A DNA stretch of 64,000 nt from SKLM01 sp964542755. GTDB taxonomy: Bacteria > Chloroflexota > Anaerolineae > B4-G1. This document shows positions 25,399 through 34,731 of the stretch, in pieces. A program made the translations under genes and the position numbers. Positions within the stretch are counted from its first letter, which is position 1. The number at the start of each line of letters is the position of its first letter. The stretch covers positions 1-64,000 of the forward strand of contig CAZIWL010000008.1 of NCBI GenBank assembly GCA_964542755.1, in the 5' to 3' direction. The notes below the pieces were generated by a model. That model was not told the DNA's origin, searched no databases, and was given only the letters and a program-made list of their open reading frames with translations.

Positions 25399-26301
25399 CT
25401 ACGTGCCGGGCGACCGCACGGCGTTGTAGGCCGCGAGCAAGAGGGGCGCAAAGATGATGAGATTCAAGGTGTCAGCTGCTATCGCAGGAGCGAACTCTCC
25501 AATGAGAGCGGTCCCAACACTGTACTCATAGATCCATATGTGGGCCAGGGATGTGAAGCCGTGGCCGACGAGAATACCGAGGGCGCCCCAGAGGTTGATG
25601 CCCGCCAAAACAACGCTCACGCGCTCGAGGAGGTAGCTGTTGGCGAGCATGATCACGGCCTCGACCAGCAGAACCCATGCCCAGAAGGAGAAGTTGGTGA
25701 CCTCCCCGGTCCAGGGCTCAGGGGCCCGGGGATGGACGAAGATGACAGCCGCCGTGAGGGCCATGCTGACGATGACGGCTGTGGACAGGTAGCGGAGGTT
25801 CCGGCGCTCCGACGAGATGAGAGGGATGAGGCCCGGGACGAGCCCCGTCAGCCCATCGCCGATGTGCCAGGCTGGGAAGACGCCCCAACCTGTGACGAAA
25901 TCGCCGAGCAGGCTCCCCGTCGCGCCGGCGAAGAAGCCCACGGCCGGTGTCAGGGCATAGCCGAGCAGGATCGGTATGCAGATCTGCGGGCGGAGCGGAA
26001 CGGGACCCAGGGAGAGGGCGAGGACGTCGTTGAAGATGTAGGCGAGAAGGACGTAGATGAGGGTCCCGGCGGCCATCAGACCGATCTGCCGCGTGTGTAC
26101 CCGCCAAAGCCCGGATGCCGCGGTGGCGCGTTGGAGAACGAGCAAGCCGGCGAGGGCCACGGCGACAGTGACCATCGAGGGCACGTCGTAGAACCGTTCC
26201 CCCTCGGTGAATCGATTCGCGAGTAGGAGAAGGAGTGCGAAGACGGCCAGGATTGTGGTCCACGTGACAGCCCAACGGGTTGTGCGACGTTCAAGGGACA
26301 T
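25399..26301 (-). CDS. ECF-transporter S-component-like membrane protein
   Basis: A 300-residue membrane protein with about eight hydrophobic segments. The middle part (about 75-200: LMAAGTLIYVLLAYIF, RPQICIPILLGYALTPAVGF, GSLLGDFVTGWGVFPAWHIG) has the look of ECF S components, which capture vitamins for import with an EcfA/EcfT module. The LGD..tGwG.fpawhigdgl segment is distinctive of this group. No EcfAT genes lie in the window, so a shared module elsewhere would be needed. Substrate unknown. GGGAGGGTAAGCC precedes the ATG at 26301. Confidence 0.6.
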   Translation of the reverse strand: MSLERRTTRWAVTWTTILAVFALLLLLANRFTEGERFYDVPSMVTVAVALAGLLVLQRATAASGLWRVHTRQIGLMAAGTLIYVLLAYIFNDVLALSLGPVPLRPQICIPILLGYALTPAVGFFAGATGSLLGDFVTGWGVFPAWHIGDGLTGLVPGLIPLISSERRNLRYLSTAVIVSMALTAAVIFVHPRAPEPWTGEVTNFSFWAWVLLVEAVIMLANSYLLERVSVVLAGINLWGALGILVGHGFTSLAHIWIYEYSVGTALIGEFAPAIAADTLNLIIFAPLLLAAYNAVRSPGT

Positions 26302-26331
26302 GGCTTACCCTCCCGGTGCTGACCGGAGCGC

Positions 26332-28188
26332 TCAAGGGGCCTCCGGCAGGGTGACGGCGAGGGTAGCCTGCTCGCCAGCCGCGAGCGGCTGCACGCCCTC
26401 GTAAACCTTCAGGGCATCGCCCTCCCCAACCTTGATGGTGTGGGGCGCCTGAGAGAAGACGGCGGGGCGGTAGCTTCGCCCATGGATGCGCAACGTGTAG
26501 AGGATCTCGCCCGACGTCTCGTCGATCACCTGCACGACGGGATCCTCCGGCCCAGTGATCTCCAGCGTCGGCAGATAGCCGATAGGCTGCCGACCGTAGT
26601 TCTCCTCCTGGGCGATGGTCACAGGCCAGCCCGGGTACTGCCGGCAATCCGGGTCGCTGACGTCGCAGCCTCGGGGCCAGCACTCCATCGTGATCTCACG
26701 GGTTCGCTTATCGAAGCGGACGATGCCGAACCCGGCAGCCTCCGCCAGCCACTCATTGTAGCGACGGCGGCTCGGATCGGGATTGGCGTAGGCCATCATG
26801 GTGATCCGGTTGCCCAAGCCGTCGAGGAAGCGCCCGCTGTACTCCAGTTCGCCCTCGGGTACGTCCCGGGGAGGCTCCAGCGGACGCCACCAGCGGCGGA
26901 AGTGGTTGACGATGGAGGGCACGGCGAAGGAGTACCCGGCGTCCTCCCAGTCGTCGACCCCGTGGTGGACCACGGTCGCCAGGTGCTGATCCCCGCTGAT
27001 CATCAGCGCGAAGCCTTTCCGGATCTCGCGGAGCGCCCGGTCACGCCCGCTCTGCGGCCACCCGTTGGAGTCGAGATCCGCGGCCAATCGATACCGCCGA
27101 GAGCTGTGGACCTGGGTCGTCATGGCCGGCGGGGTCTGCGAGAGGATGGCTTTCATATCCTGGCCGGTCCAATCGGCGGACCAGTGGCGGAGGAAGGCGA
27201 GCTGGCGGTCCCCCAGGAGACTCGCGTCGGGCACGTCGAGAAGACCGGGGTCGGGCAGCTCCTTGATGTGATCCTCCCGTGAGAAGTCAACGCCCGCTTC
27301 AACCAGCTGCTGCCGGTCCAATACGTCGACCTGAGACTTGAACTTGCGGTCCTCGATGACGGCGAACCCGACCCGGCCCCAGGTGAGCGACGTGTAGTAG
27401 ACGCCGATGGACCGTTCTATGGGCGTGGGGTCGTACGGGTCGGGCAGGTGGCTGGTCTGCGCCCTCTCGACCTGACGGACGTAGTTGGGATCCTGGTAGC
27501 CTCCAGGGCCGACGGCGCCCCCTGCGCCCCACAAGTTCCGGTTGCCCACGTCGTGGTCGTCAGGGGTGACCACAGTGGGCCGGCTCCGCGTGATCTCGCC
27601 GAACTGGCGGCCGAAGAGGAGCCAGGACTCGAAGTGGGTGTGATGGTCGTACACCTGGTCGCCGGAGAAGAAGAGGAGATCGGGGTCGAGCCTCTCTATG
27701 TTCTCAAGCACGTCAGGTCGCGGTCCGCGGTCGCGGTTCGAGTTCCCCGTGAAGGCCGCGACCACAATCTCGTCCTTGTCGACTGGATCCTGCCGGATGG
27801 TGCCGGTATAGTGGGCGGTGGAACCGTGGGAGACGCGGTAGGCATGGTCCCTGCTCGCGTCCCACTCCTCGACCCGGAAGACGGCGGTCCAGTCCGGCGC
27901 GGCGACGGTCGTCGCGGCCACCTCTTCCCAATCATCCCCGCGCCTGACGGCCAGCCGGACGGTTGGATCGGCATCGGGGTCGAGCTCGTAGAGGTGAGCC
28001 GTCAACTTGAGGACCCCGTCGTGCACCGTGTACAGCACGAATTCAATCACCTCATCCGGCGGTACCCGCGTGATCTGCCAGGGCGGGTTGCGGAGTCGCG
28101 CGCGGACGACGGCGATGCCGAGGATCAGGCCGGCCCCCGTCCAGGCGATCAGGCCCAGCCAGACGAGACGGTTGAGGGTCTTCCTCAT
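26332..28188 (-). CDS. PhoD-like metallophosphatase, membrane-anchored
   Basis: A 618-residue protein with an N-terminal transmembrane anchor (about 8-28), a beta-sandwich region (about 45-135) and a PhoD-type calcineurin-like catalytic domain. Metal-binding motifs appear in LDPDLLFFSGDQVYDHH, VTPDDHDVGNRNLWG and LMISGDQHLATVVHHGVDDW. A C-terminal beta-rich domain (about 520-618) follows. The first metal motif (FTGNSNRDRG) has lost the usual 'SCQ/D' look, so activity is not certain. PhoD enzymes act on phosphomonoesters or diesters outside the cytoplasm, often under phosphate limitation. The ATG at 28188 directly precedes the anchor; an earlier start at 28218 would add ten residues. Confidence 0.8.
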   Translation of the reverse strand: MRKTLNRLVWLGLIAWTGAGLILGIAVVRARLRNPPWQITRVPPDEVIEFVLYTVHDGVLKLTAHLYELDPDADPTVRLAVRRGDDWEEVAATTVAAPDWTAVFRVEEWDASRDHAYRVSHGSTAHYTGTIRQDPVDKDEIVVAAFTGNSNRDRGPRPDVLENIERLDPDLLFFSGDQVYDHHTHFESWLLFGRQFGEITRSRPTVVTPDDHDVGNRNLWGAGGAVGPGGYQDPNYVRQVERAQTSHLPDPYDPTPIERSIGVYYTSLTWGRVGFAVIEDRKFKSQVDVLDRQQLVEAGVDFSREDHIKELPDPGLLDVPDASLLGDRQLAFLRHWSADWTGQDMKAILSQTPPAMTTQVHSSRRYRLAADLDSNGWPQSGRDRALREIRKGFALMISGDQHLATVVHHGVDDWEDAGYSFAVPSIVNHFRRWWRPLEPPRDVPEGELEYSGRFLDGLGNRITMMAYANPDPSRRRYNEWLAEAAGFGIVRFDKRTREITMECWPRGCDVSDPDCRQYPGWPVTIAQEENYGRQPIGYLPTLEITGPEDPVVQVIDETSGEILYTLRIHGRSYRPAVFSQAPHTIKVGEGDALKVYEGVQPLAAGEQATLAVTLPEAP

Positions 28189-28293
28189 GTCAGCCCCGGG
28201 TCTCCAGCAGGGCTGCATGGGCCGGACCGGGAGCAGGTAGAGCGCCGCGGCGCTGACGGGTCCGTCCCGCGAGATCGGCTCCGGCGCCGGGGG

Positions 28294-29532
28294 TTACCAT
28301 ACACGGCAGATCAAACCCTTGAGGTACGCGCCCTCGGGGAACGTAAGGGCCACCGGGTGGTCCGGCCCCTGGCTCATCCAGCCGATGATCTGGGCCTTCC
28401 GCTCCGAGTCCTCGACGGCGCCGAACACGATCTTCTGGAAGAGATCGGCGGAGACACGTCCGGAGCAAGAGAAGGTGAAGATCAGTCCTCCGGGGCGGAC
28501 GAGCTGCTGGGCCAGGAGATTGATGTCCTTGTAGGCCCGCGCGGCCTTGTCGACGTCGCGCCTGGTGTGCGCGAACTTGGGCGGATCGAGGACGATGACG
28601 TCGAAGGAGCGGCCCTGTGAGCGAAAGCGGCGCAGGGCCTCAAAGACGTCGGCCTCCAGGTACTCGAAGTGCCGTTCCTCGCCAATCAGCGTGGGATCGC
28701 GGAGCCTGGCCGCGGGCACGCCTGCGTTGAGGGCGATGTTCCTCCGGGCGAGCTCCAGGGATGGAGCCGAGCTGTCCACGAGGGTTACGCTCGACGCTCC
28801 GCCAGCAGCGGCATAAGCTGCAAATCCACCGGTGAACGCGAAGCCGTCGAGCACCTCGGCGTCTTCGCAGTGGGCGGAGAAGCGGGCCCGGTTGTCACGC
28901 TGGTCGAGGTAGAAACCCGTCTTGTGTCCAGCCCGCAGGTCGACCAGGAAGCGCAGGCCGTTCTCGCGAATCTCCAGGAGGTCAGGCGGTTCGTCCCCCC
29001 AGAGAGCGCCTGTGCGCTGTTCGAGCCCCTCCTTCTGGCGCACGTCGACGTCGGAGCGCTCATAGATGCCACGGATGCCGTCCACCTCCAGAAGCTCCAC
29101 CAGGCTCTCCACGATGACGGACTGGCGGCAGTCGACGCCCAGCGTCAAGAACTGGACGAGCAGCCAATCGCCGTACCGGTCGACGATCAGCCCGGGAAGG
29201 TAGTCGGATTCGGCGTTCACCAACCGGTAGGCCGTCGTCTCTGGGGTGGCTGAGGAGCCGGCACCGAGGCCGAGGGCACGGCGGGCGGTGACAGCCTGCT
29301 CCAGACGGTCGCGCCAGAAGCGGGCCTCCATCACCTCGTCCTTATCCCAGGTCAGTAGCCGGACCCTGATCTGTGAGCTCCGGTTGAACGTGCCGCGAGC
29401 AAGCCAGTTCCCGCCAGCGTCGAGGACATCGACCGCGTCGCCGTCGGCCGGGTCGCCGTCGATGTGGTGAATGGCCCCCGAGAAAACCCACGGGTGTCGG
29501 CGTACAACGGGCGCCGCGCGCCCCTTCTTCAA
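28294..29532 (-). CDS. rlmI: 23S rRNA (cytosine-C5) methyltransferase RlmI-like, N-terminus lost in gap
   Basis: 413 residues are visible; the first few (perhaps about 10) fall in the run of N. Order: PUA domain (LKKGRAAPVVRRHPWVFSGA to about residue 70), a central EEHEE-like domain (YRLVNAESDYLPGLIVDRYG), then the SAM-methyltransferase domain with VLDGFAFTGGFAAYAAAGGA, VDSSAPSLELARRN and the catalytic-loop region FDVIVLDPPKFA. RlmI makes m5C1962 in 23S rRNA in E. coli. The C-terminus ends in YLKGLICRVW. The gene is intact apart from the assembly gap. Confidence 0.87.
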   Translation of the reverse strand: MKKGRAAPVVRRHPWVFSGAIHHIDGDPADGDAVDVLDAGGNWLARGTFNRSSQIRVRLLTWDKDEVMEARFWRDRLEQAVTARRALGLGAGSSATPETTAYRLVNAESDYLPGLIVDRYGDWLLVQFLTLGVDCRQSVIVESLVELLEVDGIRGIYERSDVDVRQKEGLEQRTGALWGDEPPDLLEIRENGLRFLVDLRAGHKTGFYLDQRDNRARFSAHCEDAEVLDGFAFTGGFAAYAAAGGASSVTLVDSSAPSLELARRNIALNAGVPAARLRDPTLIGEERHFEYLEADVFEALRRFRSQGRSFDVIVLDPPKFAHTRRDVDKAARAYKDINLLAQQLVRPGGLIFTFSCSGRVSADLFQKIVFGAVEDSERKAQIIGWMSQGPDHPVALTFPEGAYLKGLICRVW

Positions 29533-29632
29533 NNNNNNNNNNNNNNNNNNNNNNNNNNNNNNNNNNNNNNNNNNNNNNNNNNNNNNNNNNNNNNNNNNNN
29601 NNNNNNNNNNNNNNNNNNNNNNNNNNNNNNNN
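29533..29632. other. Assembly gap of 100 N
   Basis: Exactly 100 undetermined bases, a usual placeholder for a scaffold join of unknown length. It removes the start of the RlmI-like gene. The gene on the far side ends at 29637, so missing DNA, possibly more genes, may lie here. Confidence 0.95.
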
Positions 29633-29636
29633 TGCC

Positions 29637-30653
29637 TCACAACGCTAGGAGCAGGCCGATGATTGCACTGGGCCCGTTCATCGCCAGGCTCAACAGGAAG
29701 CTCCTCCCCACGCTCAGGCTTCTCCCGCCTAACAGATAGAGGAGTGTCCCCTCCAAGCCCCAGATGACCGGCTCGGCGACGGCTAGAACGACCAGATAGA
29801 GAAGGGCAGCTCCCTGGGCGGAGAGAGTCAGCCAGAGGAGGGGCTGGCTGATCAGGTTAACGAGCAGCAGGTACGTCATCCAGCGAAAGATGCCCCGCCC
29901 GGTCACGGCGGTGAAGAGGAGCACCACCGCCCCCTCAATGGCCAACGTGGCCAGGGGCGCCCAAGAGTGTGCTGTGCCCAGATCCAGGAGCGGTATCGCC
30001 GCCAACCAGCCCAGCGCCAACACGCCGGGAGGATGGGCGTCGGGATCTTCGCCCCGCAGGCCCCGGGCCGCCAACCAGATGGTGAGAGCCAGGGCGGTCA
30101 GGGCGGAAACCACAACCGCGGCAAGCCCGGCCAGGCGGCCGAACGCAACCTGGAGGAAGGGGTCCGCCCCGCGGCCCACCCCGGTCCGTTCGACCAGGAG
30201 GTCTTCCTCGCGGACGGTCACGCGGTACTCGCTCTTCAAGGGTCCGGAGGCGAAGACGTTGCTCGTGCGCGTCATGCCGTCGGAGAAGCCGAGCCGCAGC
30301 TGGTTGTAGGTCGCATACCCATAGGCCAGCGACGAGCACGAGCCGTCGTGGCACCAGAAGGACTGGGGGCCCAGTTCCTCCAGCGGCTCGCCATCGGAAC
30401 AGTCCGGGGCCTCGCACTGGAGCTGGACCCCGCCGCGCACGCGCAGGGGCTCGACCGTCTGGAACCTGAGATGGAACGTCATCTGGGGCTTGGGGCCCAC
30501 GTCAGCTCGAAGCCCCCCGGGGAAGAGCAGCGAGACCCCTACGATGAGAGCGAGCACGACCATGAGGCCACACGGCTGCCTGAGAGTACGGGGGAGAGTA
30601 GGTGCGCGGCTGCAGCCTCGGGCCGTGCCACTGCTCTCGAGGGAGGGCGTCAC
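29637..30653 (-). CDS. Hypothetical exported multi-pass membrane protein
   Basis: A 338-residue protein. A hydrophobic signal (LMVVLALIVGVSLLFPG, about 31-47) ends at ADVGPKP. A Cys-rich extracytoplasmic domain of about 110 residues follows (CEAPDCSD, FWCHDGSC), then five to six transmembrane helices from about 165 to 338. The 'DVGPKPxMxF' start of the mature domain recurs in uncharacterised membrane proteins, but I know no function. GTG at 30653 is chosen because AAGAGGTGGATCT precedes it; ATG at 30563 (right at the signal core) is an alternative. It is the next gene after ligA on the same strand, about 44 nt downstream. Confidence 0.6.
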   Translation of the reverse strand: MTPSLESSGTARGCSRAPTLPRTLRQPCGLMVVLALIVGVSLLFPGGLRADVGPKPQMTFHLRFQTVEPLRVRGGVQLQCEAPDCSDGEPLEELGPQSFWCHDGSCSSLAYGYATYNQLRLGFSDGMTRTSNVFASGPLKSEYRVTVREEDLLVERTGVGRGADPFLQVAFGRLAGLAAVVVSALTALALTIWLAARGLRGEDPDAHPPGVLALGWLAAIPLLDLGTAHSWAPLATLAIEGAVVLLFTAVTGRGIFRWMTYLLLVNLISQPLLWLTLSAQGAALLYLVVLAVAEPVIWGLEGTLLYLLGGRSLSVGRSFLLSLAMNGPSAIIGLLLAL

Positions 30654-30696
30654 AGATCCACCTCTTGGAGACAATGGATCGTATCTAGGCGCGATG

Positions 30697-32787
30697 TCAT
30701 GGGCCGTCACCCTCCGTAAGCTCTCCAAGCTCAGCTTCACCGATCCGCGGCGTCCCCAGCTCTTCGGCCTTGGCCACCTTTGAGCGGCCGGGGGACTCCC
30801 CGGTCACCAGGTAGTCTGTGTTCCCGCTGACGCCGCCGGTGACCCTGCCGCCCAGCTCCTCGATCTCCGCCGCGATTTCCTTGCGCGGACGGGACAAGGT
30901 GCCGGTAATAACGAAAGTCAGGCCCTCCAGCGGACCGGTCTCGGGCTCCACGGGACGCTGCCGCCGGGTGTTGACGCCGGCGGCTCGGAGCCGCTCCATG
31001 AAGGCACCGTTGTGCTCTTGCGCGAACCAGCCGACGACGGCCTGCGCCGTGTGCGGGCCGATGCCCTCGATCCCCTCCAGGGCCTCGGCTGATGCCCTGC
31101 CCAGCTCCTCCAGGGAACCGAAGTGGCGCGCCAGGGTGCGCGCCACGACACCCCCGACCCCCTGGATGCCCAGGGCGGCCAGCAGTTGCGCCAGCGGGCG
31201 CTCCTTCGTGGCCTCGATGGAGGCCAGCAGGTTGTCGGCGCTCGTCTCGGCGAAACCCTCCAGCTCGATCAGTGCCTCACGATCAAGACTGTAGAGGTCG
31301 GCCGCGTTCCCGACCAACCCGGCCTCAATGAGCAGGACAACAGTACGCTCGCCCAGGCCGTCGACGTCCATGACCCCGGCGAAGTGGGTCACCCGTTGAA
31401 CCCGCTGCTCCGGGCAGTCGACGTTGACGCAGATGACGGCCACCTCACCCTCCCGCGACACCACCGGTTGGCCGCACGAGGGGCAGACGGTCGGCGGCCG
31501 GAACGGTGTCTCGTCGCCCGTCCGGGCCTCCATGACGGGACCCACCACGTACGGGATCACATCCCCGGCCCGGCGGACGACGACGCGGTCGCCAATGCGG
31601 ATGTCCTTCCGCTCCAGGTCCTCGAAATTATGGAGTGTGGCCTTCTGGATGGTCACTCCGCCGACTCTCACGGGCTCCAGGATGGCGTAGGGAACGAGAG
31701 CCCCGGTCCGGCCGACGTTGACCCCGATGTCCAGGAGCTCCGTGGTCGCCTCGCGCCCGGGGAACTTGAAGGCCACGGCTCCCCGCGGCGCCCGCCCGAC
31801 GACGCCCATCGCTTCTTGCGCGGACAGATCGTCGATCTTGATCACGAGACCGTCCACCTCATACGGCACCGACTCGCGCCGCTCGATCCAGGCCTCGCAG
31901 TACTCGAGGAGCGGCTCGAGGGCCTCGAAGCGCCTGACGTATTCAGAGATGCGGAAGCCGAGGCCCTGGAGGTAGGAGAGCGTCTCCCACTGGGTGTCCG
32001 GCACATCGCCGTCGGCATCGACGATGGCATAGGTGAGCAGGGTCAGAGGGCGCTCGGCGGTGACCCGCGGGTCCAGCTGCCGGAGGCTGCCGGCGGCAGC
32101 GTTGCGTGGGTTGGCAAACGGGTCCCGGCCTGCCTCCAGCTCCCGCTCGTTCAGTCTCTGAAAGTCATCGATGAGCATCAAGGCCTCCCCGCGCACGACC
32201 AGCCGCTCTGGGACCGCGGTGCCGGCTGACACCGGAGGAACCATCGACGTGACGCCGGAGTCGGGAGCCGCCTGGTCCGGGTCCGCCGTTCCCGGTACAG
32301 GGATGCGCAGCGGGACCGTGGGCACGGTCCGCAGGTTGGTGGTCACGTCCTCCCCGACGAACCCGTTGCCGCGGGTGGCACCCTGGACGAAGAGGCCATT
32401 CTCATAGTGGAGCACGACGGTCAGCCCGTCGAGCTTGGGCTCGACGACCCAGGCCACGCCCTCCACCTTGGGGGGCAGGTGTTTGCTGACCCGTTCCCAC
32501 CAGGCCCGCAGCTCATCCCCGCTGGACGCCTTGTCCAGGCTGAGGATCGGCGCGGGGTGATCCACCTTCGTGAATGCCTCGGCCGGCTCGGCCCCCACGC
32601 GCTGGGTGGGGGAATCCGGGGTGACCAGCTGCGGGTGCTCGTGCTCCAGGACGCGGAGCTCGTCCATGAGCGCGTCGTACTCGGCATCGCTGACGAGCGG
32701 GCGATTGAGGACGTAGTAGCGGTAGTTGTGGTGCCGGATCTGGTTACGCAGCTCCTGGATCCGCTTCTCGACGTTGTCAGTTGCCAT
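30697..32787 (-). CDS. ligA: NAD-dependent DNA ligase
   Basis: A 696-residue LigA that seals nicks using NAD+. Order: Ia domain with the NAD-binding YRYYVLNRPLVSDAEYD segment (22-38), adenylation domain with Lys118 in EPKLDG, OB-fold, Cys4 zinc finger (CPSCG ... CVNVDCPEQ), helix-hairpin-helix domain (IEGIGPHTAQAVVGWF) and a C-terminal BRCT (ITGTLSRPRKEIAAEIEELGG). An insertion of about 25 residues after about 170 (between PGTADPDQA and RLVVRGEAL) is longer than in standard LigA. The ATG at 32787 follows GGACGGAGCG, and a promoter is seen at 32835-32863. Confidence 0.96.
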   Translation of the reverse strand: MATDNVEKRIQELRNQIRHHNYRYYVLNRPLVSDAEYDALMDELRVLEHEHPQLVTPDSPTQRVGAEPAEAFTKVDHPAPILSLDKASSGDELRAWWERVSKHLPPKVEGVAWVVEPKLDGLTVVLHYENGLFVQGATRGNGFVGEDVTTNLRTVPTVPLRIPVPGTADPDQAAPDSGVTSMVPPVSAGTAVPERLVVRGEALMLIDDFQRLNERELEAGRDPFANPRNAAAGSLRQLDPRVTAERPLTLLTYAIVDADGDVPDTQWETLSYLQGLGFRISEYVRRFEALEPLLEYCEAWIERRESVPYEVDGLVIKIDDLSAQEAMGVVGRAPRGAVAFKFPGREATTELLDIGVNVGRTGALVPYAILEPVRVGGVTIQKATLHNFEDLERKDIRIGDRVVVRRAGDVIPYVVGPVMEARTGDETPFRPPTVCPSCGQPVVSREGEVAVICVNVDCPEQRVQRVTHFAGVMDVDGLGERTVVLLIEAGLVGNAADLYSLDREALIELEGFAETSADNLLASIEATKERPLAQLLAALGIQGVGGVVARTLARHFGSLEELGRASAEALEGIEGIGPHTAQAVVGWFAQEHNGAFMERLRAAGVNTRRQRPVEPETGPLEGLTFVITGTLSRPRKEIAAEIEELGGRVTGGVSGNTDYLVTGESPGRSKVAKAEELGTPRIGEAELGELTEGDGP

Positions 32788-32834
32788 GGCACGCTCCGTC
32801 CCGTTCACCGCACCGCACAGGATGCGGCAGGGTC

Positions 32835-32863
32835 AGTATACTTCGTATAGTACTGCAATTCAA
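32835..32863 (-). promoter_or_regulatory. Sigma-70-type promoter of ligA
   Basis: On the minus strand, TTGAAT (32863-32858) is separated by 17 nt from TATACT (32840-32835), about 48 nt before the ligA start. The -10 region lies inside an imperfect dyad (AGTATAC/GTATA-GTACT, 32835-32854). Confidence 0.65.
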
Positions 32864-32888
32864 CCCTTTACCCCCGGTCACCTCGAAA

Positions 32889-33458
32889 CTACGGGCGCGC
32901 CACCGGGTTCAGGTAGTTCCCGACCGCCCACCAGGTTTGAGCCTCATCATCCGGATCGCGTATCTCCCACCACGGCGAGCCGGCCGACATCTGGGGGCCG
33001 TCGATGACCAGGAAGGTCTCGCCGTCGGCGGCGATGGAAAGGCGCGTATAGTTGGCACCGGGGCCCTCGCGGAGGCTCAGGCCGTAGCCGCCGGTGCCGG
33101 CCACCTCCACGTACGTCCCCACCGCGATCTCTTCGGAGGGCGTGGGGGTGGCCCCGGTGCCGGCATCCCCGTTTCCCGACTCAATCCCTGCGGGTGGGGG
33201 CGTGGCCGTTGGAGGAGGGGAGGCCGTTGGGGTCCAGATGATGGCCGTCGGCGTCGGACCGGCGGCGCCGAGACGGCCGCGGAAGAGATAGAGGGCCCAG
33301 AACCCAAACAGCGCGAAGAGGAGGGCAGCTGCAATGACGGCGAAGATCCAGACGCGCGCAGGGATCTCCGACCAGTTCCCGCCGCCGAGGCCTCCCGATC
33401 CGGCCGTGCTCGGCCGGGGGCTGCGGACCGTGTCGTCCATGCTGTCGAAGTCGCCCAT
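32889..33458 (-). CDS. Membrane-anchored SH3b-domain protein
   Basis: A 189-residue protein: about 35 cytoplasmic residues rich in Gly/Ser, one transmembrane helix (VWIFAVIAAALLFALFGFW, about 36-57), an extracytoplasmic Pro/Thr linker (about 68-105) and a C-terminal bacterial SH3-type domain (about 110-185, with LSLREGPGANYTRL and WWEIRDP). SH3b domains of this kind usually bind cell-wall peptides. It lies just upstream of ligA on the same strand and is flanked by genes for other envelope proteins. No catalytic domain is seen. Confidence 0.78.
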   Translation of the reverse strand: MGDFDSMDDTVRSPRPSTAGSGGLGGGNWSEIPARVWIFAVIAAALLFALFGFWALYLFRGRLGAAGPTPTAIIWTPTASPPPTATPPPAGIESGNGDAGTGATPTPSEEIAVGTYVEVAGTGGYGLSLREGPGANYTRLSIAADGETFLVIDGPQMSAGSPWWEIRDPDDEAQTWWAVGNYLNPVARP

Positions 33459-33502
33459 CGTCGCACCGTCCTTCTAGGTAGCCAACGTCGTAGGACCGAT
33501 GC

Positions 33503-34675
33503 CTACTGACGCTCCATAGGTTCCCAGTTCATAGTCGAGCCAACGTTGGGGTTGAAGCCTACGTCGTCGGTGACGATGTACTCTCCCAGGCCATTGGCCC
33601 AGGCCTGTCGGTAGCCGCCGGGCAGCTCCACGTTCTGACCGCCCAGCGGGTCATGATACTCGTCGACCCCCCGGATGGCCTGGCTGAACTGGTCCGAAAG
33701 CCGGTCCAGCGTCCGCTGGCGCTCGTTGTAGGAATCCATCACCATGTCGCTGATCTGATCGCTTGTCTGACTGATCATCCTGCTGACCTGCCCCACGTGG
33801 TGGATCTGTTGGATCTGATTCTGGATCATCGTCTGGCTCACCTGGCTGTGCCGACTGTACCACCCGGGGTTGAGCTGGAAGGAGCGCACCATGCCGGTGA
33901 AGACGTCGGAAAGCCGATCCAGATGGCCGGCCAGGGCGCGGAAGGAGAAGAGATAGTCAGCCATCCAGAAGATGTGCTGCACGCCGCCCATGATCATCGG
34001 CCCCGGCTGCTGGCTGACCTCCACAACGCCGTAGACGTCCTCCTCAACGGTTCCCTGCCCCTCCTGATACCGGATGCGCACCCGCGCGCCGTCGGCGCTG
34101 GCATGCTGGGTGGGCGCGACGGGGCTGCTGGCCTGCATCTCGGCGGCCAACGTGGGTAGATGCTCCTGCTGGACGACCTGGAGGTCGGGCATCTGACTGC
34201 GGAAACGGGGGATGACGATCTCGCGCAGGACCTGGAGCGCCGGGCCGGGGGGCCGGACCTCGTTGCCGTAGTACAGGCTGCCCACGGGGAAGGTCATGGT
34301 GAGCATCGGATTGTTCGTCCAGTAGAAAGGGAGGTTGGGGAAGGCCTCGAAGGCCTCGGCTCCCTGGGGGTTCTGAGCGCGGAACGCAATGACGGCAGGC
34401 AAGCCCGGGTTGTTCATCAGCCACTGGACGCCGCCCTGGAAAGTCCAGTCGGCGGGGATGAGGAGGCGGAAGGCCTCGCCGCCCACGCCCTGGTGATCGA
34501 TGCAGGACACCGTCCGCAGCCGCACGCCCCAGGATTGTGCCTCCGCGCGCTTCCCGGTGGAAAGCCGGATCAGGGAGGAGCCGCAGTACTCGCAGATGAG
34601 GTGGTCTCCGCCCGTCGGCGGCAGGGATCCACCACACTGGGGGCAGCAGTCGGGCACGACGTTGTTTGCGGCCAC
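33503..34675 (-). CDS. Zinc-ribbon protein of unknown function
   Basis: About 390 residues. The N-terminus has a zinc ribbon, CCPQCGGSLPP then CEYCGSSL. A central alpha/beta region follows (about 45-260), and the C-terminal part is Gln/Ser/Met-rich and helical (HSQVSQTMIQNQIQQIHHVG, about 285-345). It has no signal peptide or membrane helix. The middle region recalls proteins that detect the state of secreted or structural components, but I do not recognise a named family. AAGGAG precedes both TTG 34678 and GTG 34675. It lies between the amidase and SH3b genes, suggesting an envelope link. Confidence 0.6.
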   Translation of the reverse strand: MAANNVVPDCCPQCGGSLPPTGGDHLICEYCGSSLIRLSTGKRAEAQSWGVRLRTVSCIDHQGVGGEAFRLLIPADWTFQGGVQWLMNNPGLPAVIAFRAQNPQGAEAFEAFPNLPFYWTNNPMLTMTFPVGSLYYGNEVRPPGPALQVLREIVIPRFRSQMPDLQVVQQEHLPTLAAEMQASSPVAPTQHASADGARVRIRYQEGQGTVEEDVYGVVEVSQQPGPMIMGGVQHIFWMADYLFSFRALAGHLDRLSDVFTGMVRSFQLNPGWYSRHSQVSQTMIQNQIQQIHHVGQVSRMISQTSDQISDMVMDSYNERQRTLDRLSDQFSQAIRGVDEYHDPLGGQNVELPGGYRQAWANGLGEYIVTDDVGFNPNVGSTMNWEPMERQ

Positions 34676-34731
34676 CAACCTAGTCTCCTTTCCGGACTCC
34701 CGGCTGTCTTGACCTCGCGCGGTGAGCGACT

